Shown here: in pieces, positions 41,026 to 49,605 of the stretch
How positions within the stretch are numbered: position 1 is the first letter of the stretch
Layout: every line of letters begins with the position of its first letter
Source of the DNA: Nocardia sp. NBC_00565
Lineage (GTDB): Bacteria > Actinomycetota > Actinomycetes > Mycobacteriales > Mycobacteriaceae
Length of the DNA: 64,000 nucleotides
NCBI RefSeq assembly: GCF_036345915.1
Contig: NZ_CP107785.1
Span: 2,418,001-2,482,000, forward strand
Direction of reading: 5' to 3'
The notes under the pieces: generated by a model
Database searches by the model: none
Seen by the model: only the letters and a program-made list of their open reading frames with translations
Told to the model about the DNA's origin: nothing
Made by a program: the position numbers and the translations under genes

Positions 41026-42186
41026 TCAGTCCCGGTCTCGACTGAGAATGGTCACGGCCGAGACCGCGGTCGGTCCACCGATGTTGTGCGTGAGACCTAT
41101 TCGAGCTCCGTCCACCTGGTTGGCGGCGGTCGCGCGCATCTGCTCGAAGATCTCGACGCACTGCGCGACGCCGGTGGCGCCCGGCGGGTGGCCCTTGGCC
41201 TTCAGTCCGCCGCTGGGGTTGACCGGCAACGGCCCGCCGATCGTCGTCGAGTCCGACTCGACAAGTTTGTGTGCCTCGAACCGCTCGGCGAAGCCCAGGT
41301 CCTCGTAGCTGATCAGTTCGATGCCGGTGAAGCAGTCGTGCACCTCGGCGACATCGATATCACTGGGGCTCAGCCCGGCCATGGCGAAGGCGGATTTCGC
41401 GGCACGCACGGTGGCCGGAAAGGTGGTCATGTCCCGCTTGTGCTGATGCATCACCCGGTCGACACCGAGCCCGACGCCCCGGATCCATACCGGCCGATCG
41501 GTAAAGCGGTCGACCACCTCTTCCGCGGCAAGCAGGAGCGCGGCGGCCCCGTCACTCTGCGGTGTGCAGTCGTAGAGTCCGAACGGCTCGACCACCATAG
41601 GCGCGTTGAGTACCTGGTCGATGGTGATCTCGTGGCGGAGTTGAGCTTTCGGGTTCGGTAGCGCGTGGCGGTGGTTCTTCACCGCCACCATGGCCATGTG
41701 CTCACGGGTGGCGGGCGATTCGTGCAGATATCGAGTGACGTGCAGGGCGAAGTTCGCCGGGGCGATCAGGCCGAGCGGGTAGTCCCAGGCCATATCGCGG
41801 GTCATGCCCGCCCACTCCCAGAAGGTGTCCTTGCTGGCCGATTCGCGCACCTTGTCGGCGCCGACGACCAGTGCGACGTCGAACGCGCCCGACGCGATCC
41901 CATAGAGCGCGTTGCGGACCGCGTCATTGCCGGTGGCGCAGGCGTTTTCGACCCGGGTGACCGGGATGTCGAGCAGACCGCAGCTATCGGCCAGGATTCC
42001 GGAGGGAAATCCGTCGGACGTGGACAGCTCACCGAACCACGCCGCCTGGATATCGGCCTTGGCGACCCCCTTGTCCACGCTCGCGGCGCATTCGGCGAAC
42101 GCCATCGGCACCAAATCCTTGATACCCAGCCCGAAGTGCTCGCCGAACGATGTCATGCCCGCGCCGACGATCGCGACCTTTCTCAT
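41026..42186 (-). CDS. Thiolase (SCP-x/Ltp type), active-site residues intact
   Basis: A 386-residue thiolase with the nucleophile Cys83 (VENACATGND), HDCF motif (EVHDCFTGIELISYEDLGF), and VNPSGGLKAKGHPPGATG, so it keeps the residues lost in the homologue at 12477. It has an AGGAGG ribosome-binding site and a 4-base overlap with the preceding KS-like/DUF35 fusion gene. In this family the DUF35 partner helps CoA-thioester binding, and here the partner is supplied by the fusion. Function: probably thiolytic cleavage of a 3-ketoacyl-CoA with a branched or ring-containing acyl group. Confidence 0.92.
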   Translation of the reverse strand: MRKVAIVGAGMTSFGEHFGLGIKDLVPMAFAECAASVDKGVAKADIQAAWFGELSTSDGFPSGILADSCGLLDIPVTRVENACATGNDAVRNALYGIASGAFDVALVVGADKVRESASKDTFWEWAGMTRDMAWDYPLGLIAPANFALHVTRYLHESPATREHMAMVAVKNHRHALPNPKAQLRHEITIDQVLNAPMVVEPFGLYDCTPQSDGAAALLLAAEEVVDRFTDRPVWIRGVGLGVDRVMHQHKRDMTTFPATVRAAKSAFAMAGLSPSDIDVAEVHDCFTGIELISYEDLGFAERFEAHKLVESDSTTIGGPLPVNPSGGLKAKGHPPGATGVAQCVEIFEQMRATAANQVDGARIGLTHNIGGPTAVSAVTILSRDRD

Positions 42187-43376
42187 GCGACTTCCTCCTG
42201 TGTGGTCTCAGCGGTTTCCGGACGAAAGGCGTATCCGTAGTCGGGTATCCCGGAGCGGATCGCCACGCGGCGCAGCACGAGATGGCCCCGATCGCCGATC
42301 GCGACTGAACCCGGTTCCGCTCCGGTGATTTTGACCAGCGCCCGGACATCGACGTCGTCCAATTCGACGATGACCAGTGAATACGGGCTGTCCAGGCCGG
42401 GCACCGGCACGTGCACGGTGGCGACGGTATAAATCGTTCCGGTGCGTGGCAGAGGGACGAGTTCGGCGCCGGCGATCAGGCGACCGTTGTCGTCGACCCG
42501 GAGCCGGGGCGGGAAGTCCAGCTCGCCGGTGCTCGGATCGCGGGATGCCTGCCATCGCAGCTTGGCGGAGAACGCCCGGTCGTAGGCGGCCAGCGAGATC
42601 GGGATCTCGGGTCCCGCGGCCCGAACGGCCTTCGGTACCGGGCGAAGGGCCGGCTCGTTCCGGTGCACCGGCGCCGATCCGGAGTCCACCGCCAAACCGG
42701 TGACACTAGCCTGCTCCACGCCGAGAAGTGGTCCGCGCGTAGCAGTCTCGGACATCCAGGCCAAAGCGAACAAGGCGGCGCTTGCTCCGGTTGTCGGCAG
42801 CTGTGGCGCGGTGCCGTCGCACAGCGCCGCGGCCAGCTTGTGGTCGACTCCGGCCACCACCCGTGGTTTGTCGGTGGTGGCGGTGCGCAGCGATTCCAGC
42901 ACTCCGCGCTCGCGCAGCAGCCGGGGGTCGCCGTAATCGTGCACGGCGCCGGAGCCGTCACGAGTGCGTGCGGGCAGGCTCCGGGCCAGTCGCGCGATCG
43001 GGCGGATGGCCAGTCCGGTCTCACCGACCAGCGCCGCCGCGGCACCCGCGGGCGCCAGGTCGACGGCGATGACGAGGGTGTGGGCACGGGCGCCGGCGAT
43101 CGCGTCCAGGGAGGTGGGCGCGCCGCCGAGGCGCTCGATGACTTCGATGTCCGGGTCCAGGCCGAGACCGGCCAGTAGCACCGCCGCGCTACCACCCTCG
43201 AGCAGTGGAATATCCCTGGTAATCAGCACGACTCGCGCGACTGCCGCGCCCTCCGGCCGGGCCGAGCGTCCTGCCTCGACGGCCAGTGTCACCGCGTCCT
43301 CGTCGGCCGCTGCTACTCGTCCGCGCGTGGATCCGCACGGCGGCAGGTAGGTGCCCAGTGAACTGATGAAACTCAT
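42183..43376 (-). CDS. Degenerate thiolase/KS-fold and DUF35 fusion protein
   Basis: A 397-residue protein. The first 270 residues resemble HMG-CoA-synthase/KS III-fold proteins (MSFISSLGTYLPPCGSTRGR start, then VVLITRDIPLLEGGSAAVLLAGLGLD and SAALFALAWMSETA), but no catalytic Cys-His-Asn/Glu set is visible. The last 125 residues are a DUF35 OB fold (FSAKLRWQASRDPSTGELDFPPRL, then GTIYTVATVHVPVPGLDSPYSLVIVELDDVDVR) whose zinc cysteines are missing. It overlaps the thiolase gene. A scaffold or CoA-binding partner of the thiolase is more likely than an independent enzyme. An AT-rich operator lies upstream. Confidence 0.82.
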   Translation of the reverse strand: MSFISSLGTYLPPCGSTRGRVAAADEDAVTLAVEAGRSARPEGAAVARVVLITRDIPLLEGGSAAVLLAGLGLDPDIEVIERLGGAPTSLDAIAGARAHTLVIAVDLAPAGAAAALVGETGLAIRPIARLARSLPARTRDGSGAVHDYGDPRLLRERGVLESLRTATTDKPRVVAGVDHKLAAALCDGTAPQLPTTGASAALFALAWMSETATRGPLLGVEQASVTGLAVDSGSAPVHRNEPALRPVPKAVRAAGPEIPISLAAYDRAFSAKLRWQASRDPSTGELDFPPRLRVDDNGRLIAGAELVPLPRTGTIYTVATVHVPVPGLDSPYSLVIVELDDVDVRALVKITGAEPGSVAIGDRGHLVLRRVAIRSGIPDYGYAFRPETAETTQEEVA

Positions 43377-43427
43377 CGCACAACCTCAGTTCCGCGGGAC
43401 GCTTCGCCGCGCCCCGATCCAGAGTCG

Positions 43428-43450
43428 CTTATTTAGATAACTATTTATAC
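43428..43450. promoter_or_regulatory. TTAGCTAA-family operator before the KS-like/DUF35 gene
   Basis: CTTATTTAGATAACTATTTA (from 43428) holds TTAGATAA and matches the 11077 and 43602 elements when read in reverse. It is 52 bases before the start. Confidence 0.5.
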
Positions 43451-43601
43451 TACATTGAACCGGGCGTCATATGCGGGTTCGGCAGTGGATCGCGGCGGAG
43501 GTCGGCGACCCGCGATTTCCTGGGCTTGCTCGGCGAGAGGGTGTGGTGTGGCACATATCACGGCAGCTGGCTCAGGAACAAAGAATATGATTAAGTACAA
43601 T

Positions 43602-43617
43602 GAGTTATCTAATTCTG
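43602..43617. promoter_or_regulatory. Orphan TTAGCTAA-family operator
   Basis: GAGTTATCTAATTCTG is 14 of 16 identical to the TAGTTAGCTAATTCTG element upstream of MaoC (28239-28254), but no intact gene follows. It may mark a promoter left after loss of its gene. Confidence 0.45.
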
Positions 43618-44167
43618 GTGGACTTGAGCTAGAGTCGATGTTGATCGGAAGTGCGCCGCATGTGGGCGAACCGTGGAACAGCACGTGAATCGAGCCGGGA
43701 TCGGCGAGGCCCGGTGCGGCCGCCGAAGCAGGCCCCGGGATGGCACTCGGTTGAGCACTGCCGCGTACGTCTAGTGGGCGCCGGGCTGCTGTTGGAGTTC
43801 CGTGCGACCATGGATCAGGGGCGAAATTTCGCGGAGGCGGTTCGGTGCTGGCCGTCGGGTCTGCGCGTCTTGGTCGACTACGAGGTACGCCCCGACCTTC
43901 CCGCGCTGCCGTGCGGCAGACTCTGGGACTGAGGGGGCCGGTGGCAGCGGCGTCCGCCGCGCGCGACATCGCTGTCAGGGGAATCCGCCGCGGTGAGCTA
44001 CCCGAGACGACGTCGGTGACACTGTTGTTGGATTGCCTGGACCGAACGAGTCTGCAAATGCCCCAGGACGGTGTCTTTCGAGGAGGTGCCTCGGCTGCCG
44101 AGCGGAAGATCCTGCACCGGGAACTGATGACGCGCCACGCGGGGTGGCGGCGCAGTGACCCGGCGGA

Positions 44168-44776
44168 TCAGGTGGTGACGGCGGTGGTCTGCACCGACGA
44201 GAGCGTGTCGAACCCTTCGTCGAGCAGCGCCTCCAGGTCGAGCTTGCCATCGGAGGCCGCCCAGCGTTCGACGGCGATGTTCAGGCAGTCCAGCGCGGCG
44301 GCGGCCTTGACCTCGAGTGCCAGCGGGATCGGTCCCGTCAGGCCGGCCCGCGCGGCGAGCGCGGCGGTGAGGGTCGGCCGCCAGCTGTGCGTCTTCTCCA
44401 GCTGCCGCCCGAACAGCGCAGGGGTATCGAAGATGAGTTGGGAGATGGCGAGCGCGCCGGCCGGGTCATCCAGGTAGTACTCGACGACCCCTTCCATCGC
44501 CCGCCGCAGCGCCGTCCACTCGTCCTCGGCGGGTGGACGGGCGCGCAGCGCGGCCGCGAACCGTACGGCGTGGACGTCGAAGGCGCTCAGTACCGCCTCC
44601 TCTTTGCTGCCGAAGTAGCGCAGCAGGGTGCTGCGGGATACGCCGGCCGCGGCGGCCATGTCATCGACGGTGATGTTGTGGAATCCCCGCTGCCGGGTCA
44701 GTTCGAAGGCGGCCTGGGAGATGTCGGCTCGCACCGCGGCGCGGGCGATCGTTCTGGTGCGCGCGGTACCGCTCAT
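44168..44776 (-). CDS. TetR family regulator
   Basis: A 202-residue TetR protein from ATG 44776 (an upstream in-frame ATG at 44794 is possible). The HTH is VDDMAAAAGVSRSTLLRYFGSKEEAVLSAF (about residues 37-66), and the C-terminal TetR-like domain contains LAISQLIFDTPALFGRQLEKTHSWRPTLTAALAARAGL. It is divergent from the amidohydrolase at 44973. The intergenic region has two direct TGACACTCAGTC repeats and a CACTCA/TGAGTG dyad, different from all other operator families here, so this regulator probably controls only that pair. Confidence 0.92.
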   Translation of the reverse strand: MSGTARTRTIARAAVRADISQAAFELTRQRGFHNITVDDMAAAAGVSRSTLLRYFGSKEEAVLSAFDVHAVRFAAALRARPPAEDEWTALRRAMEGVVEYYLDDPAGALAISQLIFDTPALFGRQLEKTHSWRPTLTAALAARAGLTGPIPLALEVKAAAALDCLNIAVERWAASDGKLDLEALLDEGFDTLSSVQTTAVTT

Positions 44777-44814
44777 GAGGTGCGACCATAGCATTTGAAA
44801 TTCGGTTGCACAAG

Positions 44815-44858
44815 TGACACTCAGTCGCTAGTCTGACACTCAGTCTCAGGTGTGAGTG
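44815..44858. promoter_or_regulatory. Direct-repeat and dyad operator between TetR and amidohydrolase
   Basis: TGACACTCAGTC at 44815-44826 and again at 44834-44845 (19 bases apart), with a dyad CACTCA-N10-TGAGTG (44837-44842 and 44853-44858). It lies 40-80 bases before the TetR start and about 115-158 before the amidohydrolase start. Confidence 0.7.
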
Positions 44859-44972
44859 CCGTCACGCGATGTTGCCAGCCCAGGGCCCGCAACGGAGCGA
44901 GGTGCGATTCGGCCGAGGACTTCCCGTTACCGACGGGGAAATCATGGAAACAATCACGGAGCAAGAGGCAAA

Positions 44973-46241
44973 ATGTCGGATTTCTTTGTCGTATCGGGTG
45001 ATACGCACATCATCGAGCCGGTCGATCTGTTCAAGACCAGACTGCCCAAGAACCTTCGGGACCGAGCACTCTGGGAAGAGGAGTTCACCCTGGACGAGCC
45101 GATCGTGGCGGGTGGGCATACCGAGTTCAAGAAGCTGCACACGATCGGCTTCGACGGCTGGACCATCTCCAAATACCGGCAGCTCGGCGGGCGCACCCCG
45201 GACGGCGATCCGGAGAACATCATCCGGGATATGGATCTCGATGGCGTGGATGCCTCGGTGATGTTCCCGAACCTGTCGCTGTTCGTGCTGTTCACCGATG
45301 ACCATGAGCTGTCGATGGCGCACGCGCGGGCCTGGAACGACTACCTCGTCGAGCGTTATCTCCCGTACCAGGACCGGATGCGCCCGACGGCGGCGATACC
45401 GCTCACCGATATCCCCGACGCGGTCGCCGAGATCGAGCGGATCGCCCGGCTCGGGTTGGGTGCGATCCTGTTGCCGGAGATCCCGCCTCTGCCGTACTGG
45501 TCGCGGGAGTACGACCCGGTGTGGGCCGCCGCCCAAGCGCACGGGCTGCCGGTGTTCTTCCATGTCGCCACCGGTGGGGTGATGGTCAAGGAGCAGGTGT
45601 CGGAAACGGCGACCACCGTCAAGGGCCTGATGACCGCCATGAATATGGGCAAGGGTCAGCTGACCGACGATATGGTGGCGGGCCGGACCATGGGCGGCGG
45701 AAACACCGCCTCGGCCAGCCCGCAGGCCATCATCGCCTCGCTCATCGGCGGCGGTGTCTGTGAGCGGTTCCCCGATCTGCACTTCAACCTGACCGAATTC
45801 GGTGCCGGCTGGCTGGTCTCGTTCGTGGGCATGATGGACAAGTCCTGGCGGACCGGCACCGGTCAGGACCCTGACTGGTGGCTCGGTTTCTGGGACGACT
45901 CGCGCCCGGCGCATGATCAGCCGTCCATGGGCCGTCTGTTCAACATCAATGCGAAGTGGCCGTACCCGCTCAAGCCGAGTGAGTACCTGCAGCGTCAGAT
46001 TCACGTGCAGTTCGCCGACGATCCGGTAGCGGTGCAGGCGCGCCACATCACCGGAATATCGACGATCATGTGGGGCAATGACTACCCGCACGCCGAGGGC
46101 ACCTTCCGCAGCAGCGCCGAGTGCATCGCCGAGAACTTCGCCGGTGTTCCCGACGACGAGCGGGCGGTCATCCTCGGCGCCACCCTGGCCGATGTCGTCG
46201 GATTCGACCGCAGCGTGAAGAAGGCCCCGGTACAAGTCTGA
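44973..46241 (+). CDS. Amidohydrolase family protein (PF04909)
   Basis: A 422-residue TIM-barrel protein from ATG 44973 (AAGAGGC upstream); an in-frame GTG 117 bases earlier lacks a site. It begins MSDFFVVSGDTHIIEPVDLF, the metal-ligand region of this subgroup, has RDMDLDGVDASVMFPNLSLFVLF, FFHVATGG and the C-terminal MWGNDYPHAEGTF with the conserved D-x-P-H. It is a distant homologue of the 25770 and 28966 proteins. It is probably a metal-dependent decarboxylase or hydrolase controlled by the adjacent TetR. The substrate is not predictable. Confidence 0.9.
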   Translation: MSDFFVVSGDTHIIEPVDLFKTRLPKNLRDRALWEEEFTLDEPIVAGGHTEFKKLHTIGFDGWTISKYRQLGGRTPDGDPENIIRDMDLDGVDASVMFPNLSLFVLFTDDHELSMAHARAWNDYLVERYLPYQDRMRPTAAIPLTDIPDAVAEIERIARLGLGAILLPEIPPLPYWSREYDPVWAAAQAHGLPVFFHVATGGVMVKEQVSETATTVKGLMTAMNMGKGQLTDDMVAGRTMGGGNTASASPQAIIASLIGGGVCERFPDLHFNLTEFGAGWLVSFVGMMDKSWRTGTGQDPDWWLGFWDDSRPAHDQPSMGRLFNINAKWPYPLKPSEYLQRQIHVQFADDPVAVQARHITGISTIMWGNDYPHAEGTFRSSAECIAENFAGVPDDERAVILGATLADVVGFDRSVKKAPVQV

Positions 46242-46249
46242 AACCAGCT

Positions 46250-46279
46250 GGGCCCTGGGGTGATCGCGCTCCAGGGCCC
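46250..46279. terminator. Bidirectional terminator between the amidohydrolase and pntB remnant
   Basis: Perfect 9-bp arms GGGCCCTGG / CCAGGGCCC (46250-46258 and 46271-46279), spacer 12, 8 bases from one stop and 6 from the other. Confidence 0.75.
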
Positions 46280-46284
46280 GGATA

Positions 46285-46701
46285 TCAGTGCACCGGCGCA
46301 CGGTCCAGTGCACGGATGATGTCCTCGACCCGCTGCTTGGCATCGCCGAAGAGCATCTGGGTGTTGTCGCGGAAGAACAGCGGATTCTGCACACCGGCGT
46401 ATCCGGCGGCCATGGATCGCTTGAACACGATGACATTCTCGGCCTCCCACACCCGCAGTACGGGCATGCCCGCGATGGGGCTGCCCGGGTCCTCGGCGGC
46501 CGGATTGACCGTATCGATGGCGAGCGTGTCGGCGACGTCCACGACGAGCACGAAGGTGGCCACCAAGGCGACGGCCATCCCGATGATGCCGTAAGTCAGT
46601 CCGCGCCTTGCGGTTTCGTGTTCGGATAGCCCCGCGAGGCTGAAGATGAACAGCAGAGCGGCGATGAGATAGGCCGCGGTGGCGACACTCGAAATGGTCA
46701 T
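46285..46701 (-). pseudogene. pntB: Internally deleted NAD(P) transhydrogenase beta subunit (pntB)
   Basis: A 138-residue frame made of the two ends of PntB. Residues 1 to about 52 are the N-terminal helices ([33 protein letters not shown]). From about residue 62 the sequence is the extreme C-terminus ([54 protein letters not shown]). Normal PntB is about 460-480 residues, so around 330, including most of the membrane domain and of the NADP-binding domain, are missing while the frame is kept. A proton-translocating transhydrogenase cannot be made from this protein; a tiny membrane protein is the only product. It could be a real deletion or an assembly collapse. The start is 7 bases after pntA. 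Confidence 0.88.
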
Positions 46702-46708
46702 GGGCGGA

Positions 46709-48241
46709 TCAGTCCTTCGAGAACATGCCGAGCATGCGTCGGGTCACGGCGAATCCGCCGAAGACATTGATGCTGGCCAGCAGCACGGCGGCGAATGCGA
46801 GCACCCGCGTCACCGGGTCGTCGACGGCGAGTTGCAGTAGCGCGCCGACGACGATGATGCCGCTGATCGCGTTGGTCACCGACATGAGCGGCGTATGCAA
46901 TGCGTGATGCACCTTGCCGATCACGTAGTAGCCGATCACGATCGCGAGGACGAGCACGGTGAAGTGCCGGGGGAGCGGATCGGGAGCCAGGGCGTTGACA
47001 CCGAACAGCGCCGTGCTGCCGAGCGCGCCGAGCGCGGACTTCGCACGCTGAGTCAGCTTGGGGCGCAACGGTTCCGTGGGTTCCTCGACCGGCGCGGCGA
47101 CCACGGGCGCCGCCGAGACCCGCACCAGCGGCGGTGGCCACAGCTTTTGGCCGTGGTGGGCGACCGTGATGGCGCGTTGCACCGCATCGTCGAGGTCCAG
47201 GACCAGCTCGCCGTCCTGGCCCGCAGTCAGCAGCTTCAGCAGGTTGACGAGATTGGTGCCGTAGAGCTGCGAGGCCTGCGCGGGCAGCCGGCCGACGAGA
47301 TCGGTGTAGCCGATGATCGTGACGCCGTTGTCGGTGACGATCTTTCGGCCGGGCACCGTGCCCTCGACATTGCCGCCCTGGGCCGCCGCCATATCGACGA
47401 TGACGCTGCCGGGCCGCATCGATGCGATATCGGCCGCGGTGATCAGTCGTGGTGCCGCGCGGCCCGGAATGAGGGCGGTGGTGATGATGATGTCGACATC
47501 TCGGGCCTGTTCGGCGTAGAGCTCGGCGGCGCGGCGGTCGTAGGCCTCGCTGGTGGCCTTGGCATAGCCGTCCGAGGACTCCATCTGCTCCTCGACCTCC
47601 ACCGCGAGGTACTCGCCGCCGATCGAGGAGACCTGGTCGGCGACCTCGGGGCGGGGATCGGTGGCCCGCACGATCGCACCGAGCCGGCTCGCCGCACCGA
47701 TCGCGGCCAGCCCCGCGACGCCGGCGCCGGCGACCAGGACCGTGGCGGGCGGCACCTTGCCCGCCGCGGTGACCTGACCGGTGAGGAACCGGCCGAATTC
47801 ATGCGTGGCCTCGACGACGGCGCGGTAGCCGGCGATATTCGCCATCGAGCTCAGCACATCCATCGACTGGGCCCGCGAGATGCGCGGTACCGCGTCCGTC
47901 GCGAGTGCGGTGACCGGCCGCGCGACGAGTTTGTCGAGCAGTTCCGGATCGAGTGCGGGGTTCAGCAGGCCGACGATCGTCGCCTGGAAATGCAGCCGGG
48001 CGATTTCGGCGTCGGTCGGTGCGTTCACTTTGAGGACGATGTCGCAGGCCCACGCCTCCTCGGTGGAAACCACCGAGGCACCCGCGGCCGCGAAGGCCTC
48101 GTCGGTGAAACTGGCGTGGCGGCCCGCACCGGATTCGGTGGCGACCTCGTACCCCAGTTTCAACAACTGACCCACGGTCGCCGGTGTTGCCGCGACCCGT
48201 GTCTCACCGCCGGTCGACTCGGCGACGATTCCGATTCTCAT
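46709..48241 (-). CDS. pntA: NAD(P) transhydrogenase alpha subunit
   Basis: A 510-residue PntA of the fused alpha type. The NAD-binding domain I comprises [20 protein letters not shown] and [62 protein letters not shown] and the [18 protein letters not shown] loop follow. The C-terminal membrane helices (residues about 410-500) start after a linker. It is complete in length and motifs. An AAGGAAA site supports ATG 48241. It normally pairs with PntB to make NADPH from NADH with the proton gradient, but the downstream pntB is internally deleted. It lies 116 bases after an SDR gene, which may share the transcript. Confidence 0.94.
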   Translation of the reverse strand: MRIGIVAESTGGETRVAATPATVGQLLKLGYEVATESGAGRHASFTDEAFAAAGASVVSTEEAWACDIVLKVNAPTDAEIARLHFQATIVGLLNPALDPELLDKLVARPVTALATDAVPRISRAQSMDVLSSMANIAGYRAVVEATHEFGRFLTGQVTAAGKVPPATVLVAGAGVAGLAAIGAASRLGAIVRATDPRPEVADQVSSIGGEYLAVEVEEQMESSDGYAKATSEAYDRRAAELYAEQARDVDIIITTALIPGRAAPRLITAADIASMRPGSVIVDMAAAQGGNVEGTVPGRKIVTDNGVTIIGYTDLVGRLPAQASQLYGTNLVNLLKLLTAGQDGELVLDLDDAVQRAITVAHHGQKLWPPPLVRVSAAPVVAAPVEEPTEPLRPKLTQRAKSALGALGSTALFGVNALAPDPLPRHFTVLVLAIVIGYYVIGKVHHALHTPLMSVTNAISGIIVVGALLQLAVDDPVTRVLAFAAVLLASINVFGGFAVTRRMLGMFSKD

Positions 48242-48357
48242 CGTGTATTTCCTTCACACTCGTCCCGTGCCACCGGCCTCGGCGCGGGTCGCGACCCTCC
48301 CTCATCTGGCCGCGACCGGGCTTGCCGCACATCACTATTGGGTGGATCAGCACACCC

Positions 48358-49095
48358 TCAGAACAGGTAGCGTCCGCCGTTGACGCTCAAGGTCTGACCG
48401 GTCACGTAACCGGCCTCTTCGGAGGCGAGATAGGCGACGGCGTAGCCGATGTCCTCGGGCGTGCCCGCTCGCTTCATCGGCATAAAAGCCGCGGCGGCAT
48501 CGACATCGATGGATTGGCGCGACAACGGAGTGTCGATGAAGCCCGGCGGGACGTGGTTGACGGTGATCCCGTTCTCGATGAACTCGACCGCCAGCGCCTT
48601 GGTGAGGCCGATGACACCGCCCTTGGACGACGCGTAGTGGGCCATCGCCGGAGCCCCGGTCTGCGCGGAGGACGAGGAGATGTTGATGATCCGGCCCCAG
48701 CCCGCCGCGACCATATCGGGCACCAATTCCTTGGTGACCAGGAACGGTCCCTTGAGATTGATCCGGATCACCCGGTCCCAGGATTCCTCGCTCAGGCTCG
48801 TGAAGGGCTCGGATTCGTTGATCCCGGCGTTATTGACCAGAATGGTGACGGGTCCGAGTTCCGCGCGGGTCCGCGCGGCCGCCGCGGCCACGGCGTCGGC
48901 ATCGGCCGCGTCACCGGCTACCGCGATCGCCGTGCCACCCGCCGCGCGGATTTCGGCGACGGTCTTCTCGGCGCCCTCCGGGTTCAGATCCCACACCGCG
49001 ACCGCGGCGCCCTGGGCCGCGAGCACGGTCGCGATGGCCTGGCCGATGCCGCGGCCGCCGCCGGTGACGACGGCGATCTTTCCATCCAGTGACAT
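48358..49095 (-). CDS. SDR oxidoreductase
   Basis: A 245-residue classical SDR from ATG 49095 (AAGGAA upstream). It has TGGGRGIG, NNAGI (about residues 88-92), INISSSSAQTG with the catalytic Ser, and Tyr154/Lys158 in HYASSKGG. The Asp after the second strand (VWDLNPE) suggests NAD(H) preference. It resembles FabG-like and acetoacetyl-CoA reductase-like enzymes. It lies 49 bases after the CMD gene in the operon headed by the GACCA-type operator, so oxidation of a hydroxyl group upstream of the Baeyer-Villiger step is a reasonable guess. Confidence 0.92.
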   Translation of the reverse strand: MSLDGKIAVVTGGGRGIGQAIATVLAAQGAAVAVWDLNPEGAEKTVAEIRAAGGTAIAVAGDAADADAVAAAAARTRAELGPVTILVNNAGINESEPFTSLSEESWDRVIRINLKGPFLVTKELVPDMVAAGWGRIINISSSSAQTGAPAMAHYASSKGGVIGLTKALAVEFIENGITVNHVPPGFIDTPLSRQSIDVDAAAAFMPMKRAGTPEDIGYAVAYLASEEAGYVTGQTLSVNGGRYLF

Positions 49096-49144
49096 GTTGG
49101 TTCCTTTGTCTTCGTCGAGTCGGGTACCGGGCGCGGCGGTTGGG

Positions 49145-49549
49145 CTATTCGCCCAGCGCCTCACGGGCAACGGTGCGGGCCGCGGTCGCGGCGGGGAAGC
49201 CGGCGTAAGCGCTGGCGTGGTAGATGATCTCGGCGATCTCTTCCTTGGTCACGCCGTTGGTCAGCGCGATCCGGACGTGGTAACCCAGCTCGGTCTCGGC
49301 GCCGAGCGCGATCAGCAGGCCCAGCGTGACCAGGCTGCGGTCGCGTCGACCGAGTCCCTCGCGGGTCCAGATCGAACCCCAGACGTTGACCAGGCCGATC
49401 TCGACGAGGTCTTCGCCGAGACGCCCGTCGCGCAGGTCGATATCCCCGTCCTCGAAAACACCGGGCATGACCGAGCGCATCACCTCGAGCCCCGCGGTGC
49501 GTGCGTCGGACGGGGTGGCGGAGCTTCCATTGGCTGCGGTGGTTGTCAT
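49145..49549 (-). CDS. Carboxymuconolactone decarboxylase-like (CMD) protein
   Basis: A 134-residue CMD-fold protein from ATG 49549 (GGAG seven bases upstream; a frame 11 codons longer lacks it). It has the family pattern GLGRRDRSLVTLGLLIALGAETELGYHVRIALTNGVTKEEIAEIIYHASAYAGFPAA. The Cys-x2-Cys redox pair of AhpD-type proteins is absent; instead, the H of YHVRIAL and E residues fit 4-carboxymuconolactone-decarboxylase-type catalysis. It is a small hexameric-type protein acting on a lactone or keto acid, in the same unit as the SDR and divergent from the monooxygenase. Confidence 0.9.
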   Translation of the reverse strand: MTTTAANGSSATPSDARTAGLEVMRSVMPGVFEDGDIDLRDGRLGEDLVEIGLVNVWGSIWTREGLGRRDRSLVTLGLLIALGAETELGYHVRIALTNGVTKEEIAEIIYHASAYAGFPAATAARTVAREALGE

Positions 49550-49593
49550 GCGTGGCTCCATTTCGGCTGTGCGGCTGGTCACGCGATAGATTA

Positions 49594-49605
49594 GACCAAT
49601 CGGTC
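49594..49605. promoter_or_regulatory. GACCG/CGGTC-type operator before the CMD operon
   Basis: TTAGACCAATCGGTCAGTAC contains GACCAATCGGTC (49594-49605), 44 bases upstream of the CMD start. It belongs to a family of six such sites in this region. Confidence 0.65.

Larger units (their letters stand above)
43377..44167. other. Gene-poor stretch, possible site of gene loss
   Basis: 790 bases with no credible coding frame in either direction, unusual for this dense chromosome. It contains two operator elements (43428-43450 and 43602-43617). The second is followed by a short frame that stops after 16 codons (from ATG 43638). Confidence 0.6.

Noticed and set aside
43445..43969. 174-residue minus-strand frame in the gene-poor stretch
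   Set aside because: Pro/Ser/Arg-rich with no domain pattern and no ribosome-binding site; it overlaps an operator element.
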